Both the position numbers and the translations under genes were made by a program. From contig NZ_CP031153.1 in the NCBI RefSeq assembly GCF_003352465.1, positions 3,400,987 through 3,464,986 on the forward strand: a stretch of 64,000 nt of DNA, in the 5' to 3' direction. The notes under the pieces are model-generated. The model was not told where the DNA came from. It saw only the letters and a list, made by a program, of their open reading frames with translations, and ran no database searches. Positions within the stretch are counted from its first letter, which is position 1. Each line of letters opens with the position of its first letter. Below, one piece after another: positions 48,901 to 57,091 of the stretch. The stretch is from Kordia sp. SMS9 (GTDB lineage Bacteria > Bacteroidota > Bacteroidia > Flavobacteriales > Flavobacteriaceae).

Positions 48901-49482
48901 GCATTGAAAAATCATGAGTCGTATTATGCAATTCCTGTGATTATGTTGACTGCTTTAAGTAATGATGATTCTAAATTGGAAGCACTCATGTTGGGTGTTG
49001 ATGATTATTTAAGCAAACCATTTTCTCCAGAAGAATTGATGGCGCGTGTGCATAATTTGTTGGAAAGATATACTGTGCGACAAATGGTAGCTAAAGAAAT
49101 AGAAGCTGCGATACAAAGTGAAACTTCAGAACATCAATTTGAAACCACTACTGTAAAACAAACAGATGCTGAATGGTTAAAGGAAGTAGAAAAAAGCATT
49201 CAAAAAGAATTAGAAAACATAGATTTTAACATCGGATCGTTGGCAGATCAATTTTTCCTAAGCTCACGACAATTTCAACGAAAAATAAAAAAAATTACTG
49301 GGCTGACACCTAAAAAATTTCAACAAGAAGTAGCACTACAAGAAGCTAGAAAACTTTTGGAAAACCAAACATATAAAAATGTAAAAGCGATAGCTTTTAC
49401 AATAGGAATGAGCAATGTATGGCGATTTTCACAATTGTATGAACATCGATTTGGTAAAAAACCTAGCGAGTACTTTACTTAA
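45964..49482 (+). CDS. TPR hybrid histidine kinase / response regulator / AraC-type regulator
   Basis: 1172-residue one-protein two-component system. It has a signal peptide (about 1-22), a periplasmic or extracytoplasmic sensor of many TPR repeats (about 30-560), a coiled linker, one membrane helix (about 602-622) and a HisKA domain with phospho-acceptor His666 (SHELRTPLTLI). An HATPase follows (NNLISNAMKH, DSGFGIPEEDLPHIFDRFF, GGTGIGLALV), then a receiver domain (LLIVEDHPDMQ; phospho-acceptor Asp966 in SDVMMPEMDG; Lys in LSKPF) and a C-terminal AraC-type double HTH (QKELENIDFNIGSLADQFF to the end). This is the Bacteroidota HTCS plan but with TPRs in place of the usual propeller sensor. It is divergent from the secreted-protein operon across the repeat array, so control of that operon is likely, though inferred. 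Confidence 0.95.
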   Translation: MPLRKQTFLLLICLLMFCIVGAQNQKVVDSLETIIQSKASEEIRLKAYLDIAKTLNSNDSELLEKYINDGIVLSQKVKNEKARLLLTSYKGDILISKSPANAEKARVIYKEVLAISQQQKLDEVSIKMYIKIAFSYYLERNFNAAIANYLEGHKMYERFSNKNSIDFPYKLLAGLYWQQKNFKQAHFFTEKRMEDNTSNDPLITADCYVMKGIIYADNGNKEKGLEYFKKSVVVFKELGIKQPQARILFNIGTAYFQSSNFNAALDNYHSSRKLYEELKDTVKVIENKSFIGLAHLNLQQEDSAFYYIDQVFDYYKEKGKVNALIFEYQKVGEWYFLQGKLTKTLQLYYDALKSAEELKNKAQVANMYRLIGNVHKSQDNFEQAINYHEQALENYGVLKDSSNVAKTKNDISELFIKTNQYQKALSYSTKALQQFQSFQDSCQIRESQLIIGKAYLGLQKLDSATNYLNKVLPKSSICNLPELITEAYIALGQVYISQNQESTAVTNFEKALTSANATNDRQGIKEATKYLYPIYQRKGNYQKAFETLELYQASKDSLFDADNTRTLIQKELEYEYEKQKQEEVFLQQQNELKQQQVVERQRWIIYIVILMSLALIAIVFSLYRNSANKKKANELLNQQNLEIAKQKAALEELDVSKSRLYANISHELRTPLTLISSPIQYMLSNEKNQFDANQIQQLELVKRNTKQLKGLVDDILALSKLESNKLELYEETLDINAFVSRSVSNYHSLAKHLGITYEFKSEIPEETYVLLDREKVEKIINNLISNAMKHTPSSGYVTFLAAVDNDILHIQVTDSGFGIPEEDLPHIFDRFFQSKNADNTLQGGTGIGLALVKELVQLMNGKITVSSEVGKGSIFSLYLPFKEIGSSKVEETAAFFAEEVEDLPDTNEHFTKNTQQYNLLIVEDHPDMQRFIQQLLNPKYNVYTANNGKQALEVLKKTTIDLIVSDVMMPEMDGQALLKALKNHESYYAIPVIMLTALSNDDSKLEALMLGVDDYLSKPFSPEELMARVHNLLERYTVRQMVAKEIEAAIQSETSEHQFETTTVKQTDAEWLKEVEKSIQKELENIDFNIGSLADQFFLSSRQFQRKIKKITGLTPKKFQQEVALQEARKLLENQTYKNVKAIAFTIGMSNVWRFSQLYEHRFGKKPSEYFT

Positions 49483-49503
49483 AAAATATCTAACAATCAA
49501 TGC

Positions 49504-50877
49504 TTACACGCGCACTTCTTCAACAGTTGTCAATTTCGGAATGATCACATTCCAATTGTAAATATCTTTAATCTTCACGCGAAACGCATCTAAAGAAGAA
49601 GGTTCACCGTGAATTAAGTACACTTTTTCAGGAATATTTTTAATAGTTGAAATCCATTGTAATAATCCAGCTTGGTCTGCATGTGCCGACAAACTTTCAA
49701 TGCTTTTGATGGTGGCTTTTACAGGATAATACTTTCCAAAAAAACGGACTTCATGTACGCCATCTTTCAAGGCTCTTCCACGCGTTCCTTCAGCTTGATA
49801 GCCAATTAATAAAACGGTTGTAGATGGTTCGTCGATGAGTTGTTGCAAATACGTTAATACTCTTCCACCTGTAACCATTCCGCTACCAGCAACTACAATT
49901 TTAGAGCGTGGATCGTCAATAGTTTCCCAGGTTTCTCGGTACGATTCCACAATATTCATGTGATTGCACATGGCGTGATATTCTTCCACAGAAAGCTTGT
50001 GCCATTTCGGAAACCGTCTAAAAACTTCCAACACATTGGTGCCCATCGGACTGTCAATAAAAATAGGAATGTTGGGGATTTTATTTTTTTGATACAATTT
50101 CCACAGAATGTACATAAGCATCTGCAAACGCTCTACCGCAAAACTTGGAATGATAAGGTTTCCCTTGTTGCGAATGGTTTCATTAATAAGATCCGCAAGA
50201 ATTTCTTCTATATCTTCTTCAGGATGCAATTTGTCGCCATACGTACTTTCGATAAATAAAAAATCTGCCCATTCTGGTGTTTTCGGATCGTCTAGTAAAT
50301 AATCGTTGCGTCGTCCAATATCACCTGAAAACACAAAACGCTTTCCCTCAATATCCAATTCAATAAAAGTAGAACCAATAATATGTCCGTTGTATTGAAA
50401 ACGACAACTGATATGCTCGGACAATTTAATCCACGTATCTTCCATTTCTACCTGAAAGCGCTCAATGGTTGCTTCGGCATCTTTTTTTGTATAAAAAGGC
50501 AATGCAGGATTGTGTTTAGAATAGTTTTCTTTATTGGCTTTTTCGGCTTCTTCTTCGTGAATTTTGGCACTGTCTTTCAAAATAATTTCTGCAATAGCCA
50601 ACGTTGGCGCCGTTCCTAATATTTTTCCTGTAAATCCTTGCTTTACTAAGCGCGGTAAATAGCCAACATGATCCAAGTGTCCATGCGTGAGCAATACCAT
50701 ATCAATGGATGGAACATCCACAGGTAAATCGCACCAATTGAGTTCTCGGAGTTCTTTGAGTCCTTGAAACATGCCACAATCGACCAAAATGTGCTTTTCT
50801 GAGGTTTCCAACAAAAATTTAGAACCTGTAACGACACCAGCAGCACCTAAAAAGTTGATTTTGACAAATTTGCTCAT
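49504..50877 (-). CDS. MBL-fold beta-CASP ribonuclease-like protein
   Basis: 457 residues: a metallo-beta-lactamase core with VDCGMFQG, the metal motif HGHLDHVG, GHIIGSTFIEL and FSGDIGR, an inserted beta-CASP domain, the later VAGSGMVTGGR block and a C-terminal SLSAHADQAGL metal ligand region. This is the Ysh1/CPSF73-like bacterial group, usually annotated as an RNA-processing exonuclease. It is last in an operon read right to left (HPF, UspA, ATP-cone nuclease, then this gene) and overlaps the upstream gene by four bases. Its presence in a hibernation-factor operon suggests a role in RNA handling during stress or stationary phase. Confidence 0.93.
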   Translation of the reverse strand: MSKFVKINFLGAAGVVTGSKFLLETSEKHILVDCGMFQGLKELRELNWCDLPVDVPSIDMVLLTHGHLDHVGYLPRLVKQGFTGKILGTAPTLAIAEIILKDSAKIHEEEAEKANKENYSKHNPALPFYTKKDAEATIERFQVEMEDTWIKLSEHISCRFQYNGHIIGSTFIELDIEGKRFVFSGDIGRRNDYLLDDPKTPEWADFLFIESTYGDKLHPEEDIEEILADLINETIRNKGNLIIPSFAVERLQMLMYILWKLYQKNKIPNIPIFIDSPMGTNVLEVFRRFPKWHKLSVEEYHAMCNHMNIVESYRETWETIDDPRSKIVVAGSGMVTGGRVLTYLQQLIDEPSTTVLLIGYQAEGTRGRALKDGVHEVRFFGKYYPVKATIKSIESLSAHADQAGLLQWISTIKNIPEKVYLIHGEPSSLDAFRVKIKDIYNWNVIIPKLTTVEEVRV

Positions 50878-51731
50878 GAGGATTCATTTTTAAGATTGCA
50901 TAACAGTGAAATTTCACGGAGAATTTTTTCTTGACGTGTTTCAGAAATGTCTAAATGATCTAGAAAAAATTTATCGTTCAACAATTCCCGGCAAAGGACA
51001 ATATCTCTACTCAATAAAAACTGCTTTTCTCGTTGTGTCAACAAGGTAGAAACGGTGATTGGATACAATCCCAAACGGTCAATTCGGTCTTTCAATCCTT
51101 CATTTTCTGGATAATCCCAACTTAACAAATGCAAACCAACACAATTTCCGTAGGTCAATGCATCTTTGGTAAATCGTGTGTTGGTTACTACCCAACCTTT
51201 GGTGAGTTGTGTTTTCTTATCCTTGTTGGCGTTCCAATGCGCTTTTACATCTTCATAACGCGCCTGAATGTACAGCGGCACTTTTACATTGCAGGTAATT
51301 CCTTGTTCGCCGTGAAACTTACATTCGATCACGGTAGTTTCTCCATTTATATCTGCTACAACATCAATTTCGTGCGACACACAGTTGCCTTGCATGGTTT
51401 TGCCAACTTCTGTGGTATAGCCAGAATAGTTCAAAATAGCACTTACAAAACGTTCAAACGGAAACCCTGTCGGACCTAATTCGTAAATGGCTTTTTTAAG
51501 TTTATACTTGGACGCGAAGTAACTTTTTTTTCGTTTTAAAAGTGCAAATGCTCTGTTGTAGATTTCCTTGGTAGAAATTCCTTGATACAATTCGTCGCGG
51601 ACTTTATTCAAAATCTGTTTCACCAAGGTTTCGTCGGCACCTGTTCTTTTTAAAGAAGCACGCAACTTGTTCAATGAAAATTTGGCTTTTTCACCAGATG
51701 CTTTTATAATTTTAAAGTCTTCGTTGTCCAT
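50874..51731 (-). CDS. ATP-cone plus Mrr/PD-(D/E)XK nuclease-like protein
   Basis: 285 residues. About 5-95 is an ATP-cone domain (IIKASGEKAKFSLNKLRASL, the nucleotide-sensing fold of NrdR and ribonucleotide reductases). About 95-215 is a restriction-endonuclease-like fold of the Mrr type (GFPFERFVSAIL, then EIDVVADINGETTVIECKFHG, giving the D...E-x-K catalytic set). The remainder is helical. The fusion suggests a nuclease gated by ATP or dATP level. It overlaps the beta-CASP gene by four bases and follows the UspA gene by 18 bp. The target is unknown. It does not look like a full restriction system, since no methyltransferase is nearby. Confidence 0.88.
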   Translation of the reverse strand: MDNEDFKIIKASGEKAKFSLNKLRASLKRTGADETLVKQILNKVRDELYQGISTKEIYNRAFALLKRKKSYFASKYKLKKAIYELGPTGFPFERFVSAILNYSGYTTEVGKTMQGNCVSHEIDVVADINGETTVIECKFHGEQGITCNVKVPLYIQARYEDVKAHWNANKDKKTQLTKGWVVTNTRFTKDALTYGNCVGLHLLSWDYPENEGLKDRIDRLGLYPITVSTLLTQREKQFLLSRDIVLCRELLNDKFFLDHLDISETRQEKILREISLLCNLKNESS

Positions 51732-51749
51732 AAATGTATTTTTAGAATT

Positions 51750-52598
51750 CTAGTCACGCGGTACATTTTGCAGCGCTAAAAAAGGAATGTCTATATGCAA
51801 GCTCATTTTTTGAATGGTAGATCGTACCAACATTGCTTCCAAAAAAGAACGTCTGTTATTGACCATAACGAGCATATCAACGTTGTTTTCTTTGATGTAG
51901 GTGTAAATAGCGTTGTCAATATTGGTATCGTTATGTGTTTCAAAAACAAGTTCATTTTTACACAATTCTGTTTTCAAAAAAGTTTTATTGTCTTCCTGTC
52001 TTTTAGATAATTTGCCACTTTGTGAAACGTACAACATGGTAATAGCAGCGCATTGGTTGGATGCTAGTTCACACAACAATTTGAGTTCTCTTCTGCGATA
52101 CGGGATCATATAATTTGTAGGAAATACAATCTGTTTTGGATCTTTATAGCTGTATTTTTCAGGAATTGCCAGCACAGGTGCATCTACGTATTTTAAAATT
52201 TTTAGCGTATTGCTTCCAAAAGCTAAAGCTTTGTCATTGGTATGTCCGCGCGTTCCCATGACAATGATATCAATACTTTCTTCAATGACAATTTTATCAG
52301 TTTCATCAACCAAAATGTTGTTAGCGGAAACCAACTTATATTTGTGTCTTGGATTGGGTGAAATTTGATAAATAGCATCTAAAACTGTTTCCAATTGCTG
52401 TTGTGATTTCATTTGTACGAGTTCCGTCACTTTTTCTAAACCTTCTTTTTGAAGCAATGACTGATCTTGATGAATTTCATCTTGATATGCATGTAAAATA
52501 AAAAATTCACTTTTGTCATATTTGAACAATTCCAAAGCATATTTCAATGCGTTCATGGCATTTTCAGAAAAATCGGTTGGGATTAATATCTTTCTCAT
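51750..52598 (-). CDS. Universal stress protein, tandem UspA domains
   Basis: 282 residues with two UspA-like domains. The first begins MRKILIPTDFSENAMNALKYAL and ends with the nucleotide-binding type motif IVMGTRGHTNDKALAFGSNTLKIL. The second (about 150-282) starts KQIVFPTNYMIPYRR, and its glycine-rich motif is degraded (MLVMVNNRRSFLEAM). Tandem USPs of this size are common in Bacteroidota. It is second in the operon after HPF (78-bp gap). Its role is stress survival by family, with no fixed biochemical activity known for this type. Confidence 0.93.
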   Translation of the reverse strand: MRKILIPTDFSENAMNALKYALELFKYDKSEFFILHAYQDEIHQDQSLLQKEGLEKVTELVQMKSQQQLETVLDAIYQISPNPRHKYKLVSANNILVDETDKIVIEESIDIIVMGTRGHTNDKALAFGSNTLKILKYVDAPVLAIPEKYSYKDPKQIVFPTNYMIPYRRRELKLLCELASNQCAAITMLYVSQSGKLSKRQEDNKTFLKTELCKNELVFETHNDTNIDNAIYTYIKENNVDMLVMVNNRRSFLEAMLVRSTIQKMSLHIDIPFLALQNVPRD

Positions 52599-52676
52599 GA
52601 TGTTGCTTATTTAATTAAAAATAGGATGACAAAACAGTTCTACAGGAATGAAGAAATGCCTTTATGGAGCGATTTC

Positions 52677-52979
52677 TTACAGATATGGTTTGAGCGTTTT
52701 TTTGCGCTTTTCCAGTTGCTTCTCTAAATCTTTAATAGTGTTTTTTACAGCAACTTCGTAATTTTCTTCATTAGAAGACGCAAAAATTCGTGGTCCAACC
52801 ATACTTACTTCCATTTCACAAATATTTCCTTTGCCTTTTGGATCTTTTTCGCTCTTAAAAAATACATCGGTATGGATTATCATATCATACTTTTTTGCAA
52901 GTCTGTTCAACTTTTCAGTTGTATACGCTTCCATAGCTTCACTAGTGTCCATGTGGATAAATTGAATATTTATTTTCAT
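52677..52979 (-). CDS. Ribosome hibernation promoting factor (short HPF/RaiA family)
   Basis: 100-residue protein beginning MKINIQFIHMDTSEAMEAYTTEKL, with the family's beta-alpha-beta-beta-beta-alpha pattern (FFKSEKDPKGKGNICEMEVSM, then EENYEVAVKNTIKDLEKQLEKRK). It is the short form that binds in the ribosomal decoding channel and stabilises inactive ribosomes. It is first in the HPF-UspA-ATP-cone-beta-CASP operon. An FNR-like box and a TAnnTTTG element are placed for class II activation, with a leader of about 41 nt. Confidence 0.93.
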   Translation of the reverse strand: MKINIQFIHMDTSEAMEAYTTEKLNRLAKKYDMIIHTDVFFKSEKDPKGKGNICEMEVSMVGPRIFASSNEENYEVAVKNTIKDLEKQLEKRKKTLKPYL

Positions 52980-53024
52980 AGTTCTGGGTTTTATATTTGT
53001 AAAAATTTATAATCTTTAATGAGA

Positions 53025-53067
53025 CAAATCTACTTGGAATTTGTTTCAAAAAATATGATTTAGATCA
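53025..53067 (-). promoter_or_regulatory. FNR-like box plus -7 element of the HPF-UspA operon
   Basis: Minus strand: the palindrome TGATCTAAATCA (53067-53056; the plus strand reads TGATTTAGATCA, flanked symmetrically as ATGAT/ATCAT) and TAGATTTG (53032-53025), an exact TAnnTTTG, at the 35-bp offset. The predicted start is near 53020, with the box centred near -41.5. Confidence 0.75.
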
Positions 53068-53099
53068 TGTTTAAAAAGTCGAACACGTATACGTATAAC

Positions 53100-53142
53100 T
53101 GATTTTTATCATTGAAAAGCAGCTATAATCAACTTACATTTG
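53100..53142 (+). promoter_or_regulatory. FNR-like box plus -7 element of the small-protein/metal-ATPase operon
   Basis: Plus strand: TGATTTTTATCA (53100-53111) and TACATTTG (53135-53142), again offset by 35 bp. The predicted start near 53147 lies 13 bp before ATG 53160. This also argues against the upstream TTG at 53112 as a start codon, since it would precede the transcript. Confidence 0.75.
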
Positions 53143-53156
53143 ATGTAAATACATCA
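53141..53156. promoter_or_regulatory. Palindrome overlapping the predicted transcription start
   Basis: TGATGT-AAAT-ACATCA is a perfect 6-4-6 inverted repeat covering the predicted start site near 53147 and ending three bases before ATG 53160. The position suits a repressor operator; the factor is unknown. Confidence 0.4.
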
Positions 53157-53159
53157 ACT

Positions 53160-53573
53160 ATGGACGTAACATCACAAACCGCAGTCGTTTTTTATCAGCA
53201 CCTTGGAAAACTTTTTTATGCCATGGCGTTGGCAGATAAAAAAATAAAAAAAGAAGAATTTCAAGCGATGAAAAAAGAAATTGCTTTATTGAGTTTGAGT
53301 GAAAATTATACAATTACGGATGCCGAAATTGATATTGAACATCATATTACGTCTACTTTTAAAATACTGTATTTTGAGAAAGCGACTTCCCAAGCGTGTT
53401 TCGATGATTTTGTCACATTTAAACGTAAATACGAATCGCTTTTTACGCCCTCTATAAAAAAAGCCATTCTAAAAATAGCGGGGAAAATTTTGGCAAGTTT
53501 TTCAAACGTCAACAAATCTGAATTGATGCTACTTGCAAAATTGAGTATTGAATTTAAAAAAAATGTGGACTAA
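53160..53573 (+). CDS. Small helical protein, TerB-like, unassigned
   Basis: 137 residues from ATG 53160 (MDVTSQTAVVFYQHLGKLFYAMALADKK is the visible start region). A TTG start at 53112 would add 16 residues but lies upstream of the predicted -7 element. The protein looks all-helical with an acidic/basic pattern. The segment LFYAMALADKKIKKEEF resembles the first helix pair of TerB-like domains, without the full set of conserved acidic residues. It precedes the metal ATPase gene by 12 bp and shares its promoter, so a link to metal or stress handling is plausible but not demonstrated. Confidence 0.65.
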   Translation: MDVTSQTAVVFYQHLGKLFYAMALADKKIKKEEFQAMKKEIALLSLSENYTITDAEIDIEHHITSTFKILYFEKATSQACFDDFVTFKRKYESLFTPSIKKAILKIAGKILASFSNVNKSELMLLAKLSIEFKKNVD

Positions 53574-53585
53574 TTCATCGTATTC

Positions 53586-55553
53586 ATGACAACTTCCACA
53601 ACACAAAAACATACCTATATAGAAATCTTTGGCAAAAAAACAGAACTGTACTTTGCCATTCTCTGCGGTTTCTTTTTATTGACTGGTTTTTTGATCGAAA
53701 GATTGATCGAAATACCAGAAGTTATTTATAAAACAGCATATCTAATTTCGTATCTATTTGGCGGTTATTTTGTAACTATTGAAGCTGTTAAAAAAATAGG
53801 CAAAGGCGGATTTGACATAGATTTTTTAATGATTGCTGCGGCGCTCGGCGCGATGTACATTGGCAGTTGGGCAGAAGGTGCATTGCTATTGTTTTTATTC
53901 AGTTTAGGACATGCGTTGGAACATTATGCCATGCACAAAGCGAAAAAATCAATTGAAGCTTTGGGGAATTTATCGCCAACCACAGCTTTGGTGAAACGTA
54001 ATGGAACTTTACACGAAATTCCTGTGGGCGAATTGAAAATTAAAGATGTCATCATTATCAAACCCAATACGAAAATTTCAGCAGATGGTGTCGTGATTAC
54101 AGGAACCACGAGTGTCAATCAAGCGCCAATTACAGGCGAAAGTATTCCAGTAGACAAAACTGAAATTCTTAACACAAAGCGTTTGCCAAAGTTTAGTGCA
54201 ATTGACAAGAAACACACGGTTTTCGCAGGAACGATCAATGGCGATCATAGTATTGAAGTATTGGTGTTGAAACTCAGTAAAGATTCTACTGTAGCACGAT
54301 TGATCAAGATGGTGTCCGAAGTAGAAACGCAAAAATCTCCCACACAACGTCTAACCAAAAAGTTTGAAAAATGGTATGTTCCCATTGTATTAATCGTGGT
54401 GTTTTTATTGTGTTTCAGTTATGTTGTAATTGACGAAACTTTTGAAGAAAGTCTCTACAGAGCCATTACCGTATTAGTAGCAGCAAGTCCGTGTGCATTG
54501 GCAATTTCCACGCCAAGTGCCGTATTAAGCGGAATTGCGAGAGCTGCGCAAAAAGGTGTATTGATCAAAGGAGGAAAAGCCTTAGAAGATTTAGGTGCAA
54601 TTAAAGCAATTGCATTTGACAAAACAGGCACACTTACCGAAGGAAAACCCACACTGAAAAATACCATTCCACTCAATAATTTTGACGAATTAACTTTTGT
54701 GCAATTGGTTTTGGAAGTAGAAAGTTTAAGCAATCATCCACTTGCCAAAGCGATCGCAAAAGATCTCAAACAACATTACCAAATTGAAGTCACCGATAAA
54801 GCTTCCAACGTGAAAGCCATTCAAGGAAAAGGCATTACTGCTACGTATGAAAACGATAAAGTATGTATCGGAAATGTGGCGTTGATGGAAAGTGAAGCCA
54901 TTCAAATAACGACTTCCGTGATTGAAACGATGGAAAATCTCCTGCAAAAGGGAGAAACGGTCATGTTAGTCGCCTATCAACAAAAAATTATCGGATTGAT
55001 TAGCGTGATGGATGTTCCGAGAAAAACTGCCAAAAGTACGATGAAACGCTTGCAAGAAGTGGGTATCAAATTCATGATTATGCTCACAGGCGATCATCAA
55101 AATGTTGGTGATGCCATTGCACAACAAATTGGATTGTCGGAAGCACGAGGAAATCTATTGCCCGAAGCAAAAGTTGTCGAAATTAAAAAACTACTCAAAA
55201 ATCATAAAAAAGTTGCCATGGTTGGCGATGGCGTCAATGATGCACCTGCCATGGCATTAAGTACCGTAAGTGTTGCCATGGGCGCGGCAGGAAGCGATGT
55301 GGCTCTAGAAGTTGCAGATGTCGCCTTAATGTCTGACAAAATTGAAAATCTCCCATTTGTGTTCGGACTCAGTACCGCTTCTAAAAAAATTATCAAACAA
55401 AATATCTGGATCAGTTTGGGAATGGTGTTATTCTTAGTGCCGATTACCATTTTAGGACTCACTAATATTGGCGTAGCGGTATTGCTTCATGAAGGATCAA
55501 CCATTGTGGTAGTATTGAATGCCTTGCGATTGTTGCGGTATGAAATGGAGTAA
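53586..55553 (+). CDS. P1B-type (P1B-4-like) heavy-metal-transporting ATPase
   Basis: 655-residue membrane pump. The features are an actuator motif (NQAPITGESIPVDK), a membrane metal site SPC in AASPCALAIS, the phosphorylation motif DKTGTLTEGKP, an HP motif in LSNHPLAKAI, the hinge GDGVNDAPAMA and a last helix with HEGST. SPC together with HEGST is the P1B-4 signature, linked to Co, Fe or Zn efflux, rather than the CPC of copper or zinc/cadmium pumps. No N-terminal metal-binding domain is present, as is common for P1B-4. It follows a small helical protein gene by 12 bp under an FNR-like promoter. Confidence 0.93.
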   Translation: MTTSTTQKHTYIEIFGKKTELYFAILCGFFLLTGFLIERLIEIPEVIYKTAYLISYLFGGYFVTIEAVKKIGKGGFDIDFLMIAAALGAMYIGSWAEGALLLFLFSLGHALEHYAMHKAKKSIEALGNLSPTTALVKRNGTLHEIPVGELKIKDVIIIKPNTKISADGVVITGTTSVNQAPITGESIPVDKTEILNTKRLPKFSAIDKKHTVFAGTINGDHSIEVLVLKLSKDSTVARLIKMVSEVETQKSPTQRLTKKFEKWYVPIVLIVVFLLCFSYVVIDETFEESLYRAITVLVAASPCALAISTPSAVLSGIARAAQKGVLIKGGKALEDLGAIKAIAFDKTGTLTEGKPTLKNTIPLNNFDELTFVQLVLEVESLSNHPLAKAIAKDLKQHYQIEVTDKASNVKAIQGKGITATYENDKVCIGNVALMESEAIQITTSVIETMENLLQKGETVMLVAYQQKIIGLISVMDVPRKTAKSTMKRLQEVGIKFMIMLTGDHQNVGDAIAQQIGLSEARGNLLPEAKVVEIKKLLKNHKKVAMVGDGVNDAPAMALSTVSVAMGAAGSDVALEVADVALMSDKIENLPFVFGLSTASKKIIKQNIWISLGMVLFLVPITILGLTNIGVAVLLHEGSTIVVVLNALRLLRYEME

Positions 55554-55579
55554 TAATTAGCCAATAAAACTAGTGTAGC

Positions 55580-55622
55580 TGATCAAAATCATATTTTTAT
55601 GATGTGTTTATAACTACCTTAG
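55580..55622 (+). promoter_or_regulatory. FNR-like box plus -7 element of the PNPOx-like gene
   Basis: TGATCAAAATCA (55580-55591) and TACCTTAG (55615-55622), one base from TAnnTTTG, at the shared 35-bp offset. The predicted start near 55627 gives a leader of about 18 nt. A second inverted repeat, ATCATA-TTTT-TATGAT, overlaps the box at 55588-55603. Confidence 0.7.
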
Positions 55623-55644
55623 TACATAACCTAAACACACTGTC

Positions 55645-56100
55645 ATGATTAAGATACTCAACCAAACGGAACGTTCTAAAATTTTAGAAGACAATTACAT
55701 TGGTCACTTGGCGTATATTTATCAAAATCGTCCATTTATTGCACCGATTACGTATTATTTTGACAAAGAACGAAATATCATTATTGGGTATTCTGCGGAA
55801 GGTCATAAAATCAAAGCCATGCGAAAAATCAATGCAGTAGCGATGGAAGTTGCTGAAATTGACTCTGTAAATAATTGGAATACGATTGTAGTACATGGAA
55901 TTTTTGATGAACTCGAAGGAAGTACGGCCAAAGCGTATTTGCACGATTTTTCATTAGGTGTGAAAGATTTAATCATGCGAAAAGAACAACGCAAATTGGA
56001 CTATATCAATGAATTTTCAAGCAAACTTTATAAGGACGATTTTCCTGTGATCTTTTTGATCCGAATTGACGAAATTACGGGAAGATTGCGAAGAAGCTAA
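55645..56100 (+). CDS. Pyridoxamine 5'-phosphate oxidase-like flavin-binding protein
   Basis: 151 residues with the split-barrel pattern of the PNPOx-like group: GHLAYIYQNRPFIAPITYYFD, IIGYSAEGHKIKAMRKINAVAMEV, WNTIVVHGIFDELEG and a closing GRLRR. Members bind FMN, F420 or heme, and many are stress-associated; the exact cofactor cannot be read here. It is 24 bp upstream of the next gene, with which it probably forms an operon. Its promoter carries the FNR-like module, in line with the oxygen- or redox-linked role often seen for this family. Confidence 0.88.
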   Translation: MIKILNQTERSKILEDNYIGHLAYIYQNRPFIAPITYYFDKERNIIIGYSAEGHKIKAMRKINAVAMEVAEIDSVNNWNTIVVHGIFDELEGSTAKAYLHDFSLGVKDLIMRKEQRKLDYINEFSSKLYKDDFPVIFLIRIDEITGRLRRS

Positions 56101-56124
56101 TTCAACATTTTTAACTTAATAGTT

Positions 56125-57063
56125 ATGTTGTATTCTCACACAAAATTTGTTTCAATACTAATTGCTTTTTTCGTAGTGATATTATTGCAAGTTATCATCA
56201 TCCTATTTTGGAAACAAGCCAAGTATTGGACAATTGCCAATTTATTTTTGTTGTTGATTGTTGTTTTTTGGTATGGAGCATATAGTTTCATGAACATGGC
56301 GCGAGAAGAATCTGCAGGAATTTTTCATTTTGAAGAAAATCAAAGCACAGCAATTGTTACAGAAGAACGTATTTCGCAATTTCCACTGATTGTGCAACAA
56401 TGGTTGCGAAACTCACAAGTTATTGGTACATCGCAAACCTATGCCGTTCGTTTGCAACAAAAAGGCGAAATGCGTACCAAACCCGATGCCGATTTTATGC
56501 CTTTTGAAGCAGCACAATATTTTAATTGTGTGAATGCTTCTTTTGTGTGGACAACGAAAGTGCGTATGTTTCCAAAAGTATATTTGTTTGGACGGGATAA
56601 ATTGGTCAACGCAAAAGGAGCAATGTTGATCAAACTCGGCGCACTTATTTCTGTAGTGGACGAACGTGAAAGTTACGAAATTACTTCGGGTGCAATGCTT
56701 CGGTATTTGGCTGAAATTTGTTGGTTTCCGTCCGCAGCACTGTATGATCATATTCAGTGGAAATCCATCAGTGACACTTCTGCGGAAGCGACTTTAACTA
56801 TAAATAACATATCCGTTTCAGGTGTTTTCAATTTTTCTGAAAAAGGGGAAATACTTTCTTTTACTGCAGATCGTTTTTACGGCGATGCCAAACCGCCAAC
56901 ACTTGAAAAATGGTGTATCGAAATGCTGTCGTACAAAGAAGTGAACAACATTATTATTCCCGATAAGGCAAAAGTCATTTGGAAACTACCAGAAGATGAT
57001 TTTCATTGGTTAACGCTCGAAATTGTGGAGATTGAGTATAATGTGCCTGTGTTATATGAGTGA
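56125..57063 (+). CDS. Membrane-anchored DUF6544-like protein
   Basis: 312 residues. Two N-terminal membrane helices (about 8-28 and 33-55) precede a soluble domain with FPLIVQQWLRNSQVIG, RLQQKGEMRTKPDADFMPFEAAQYFN, FVWTTKVRM, LRYLAEICWFPSAAL and a final LEIVEIEYN strand. The order of these conserved blocks matches my recollection of the DUF6544 (older DUF6920) family, whose function is unknown. It is second in an operon with the PNPOx-like gene and converges with the orphan gene that ends at 57092. Confidence 0.7.
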   Translation: MLYSHTKFVSILIAFFVVILLQVIIILFWKQAKYWTIANLFLLLIVVFWYGAYSFMNMAREESAGIFHFEENQSTAIVTEERISQFPLIVQQWLRNSQVIGTSQTYAVRLQQKGEMRTKPDADFMPFEAAQYFNCVNASFVWTTKVRMFPKVYLFGRDKLVNAKGAMLIKLGALISVVDERESYEITSGAMLRYLAEICWFPSAALYDHIQWKSISDTSAEATLTINNISVSGVFNFSEKGEILSFTADRFYGDAKPPTLEKWCIEMLSYKEVNNIIIPDKAKVIWKLPEDDFHWLTLEIVEIEYNVPVLYE

Positions 57064-57091
57064 TTTGATTTGATGCTAAATTGTCATAAAT

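Noticed and set aside
50874..51731. Restriction-modification system
   Set aside because: The nuclease fold is present but there is no methyltransferase or specificity gene, and the operon context is stress-related.
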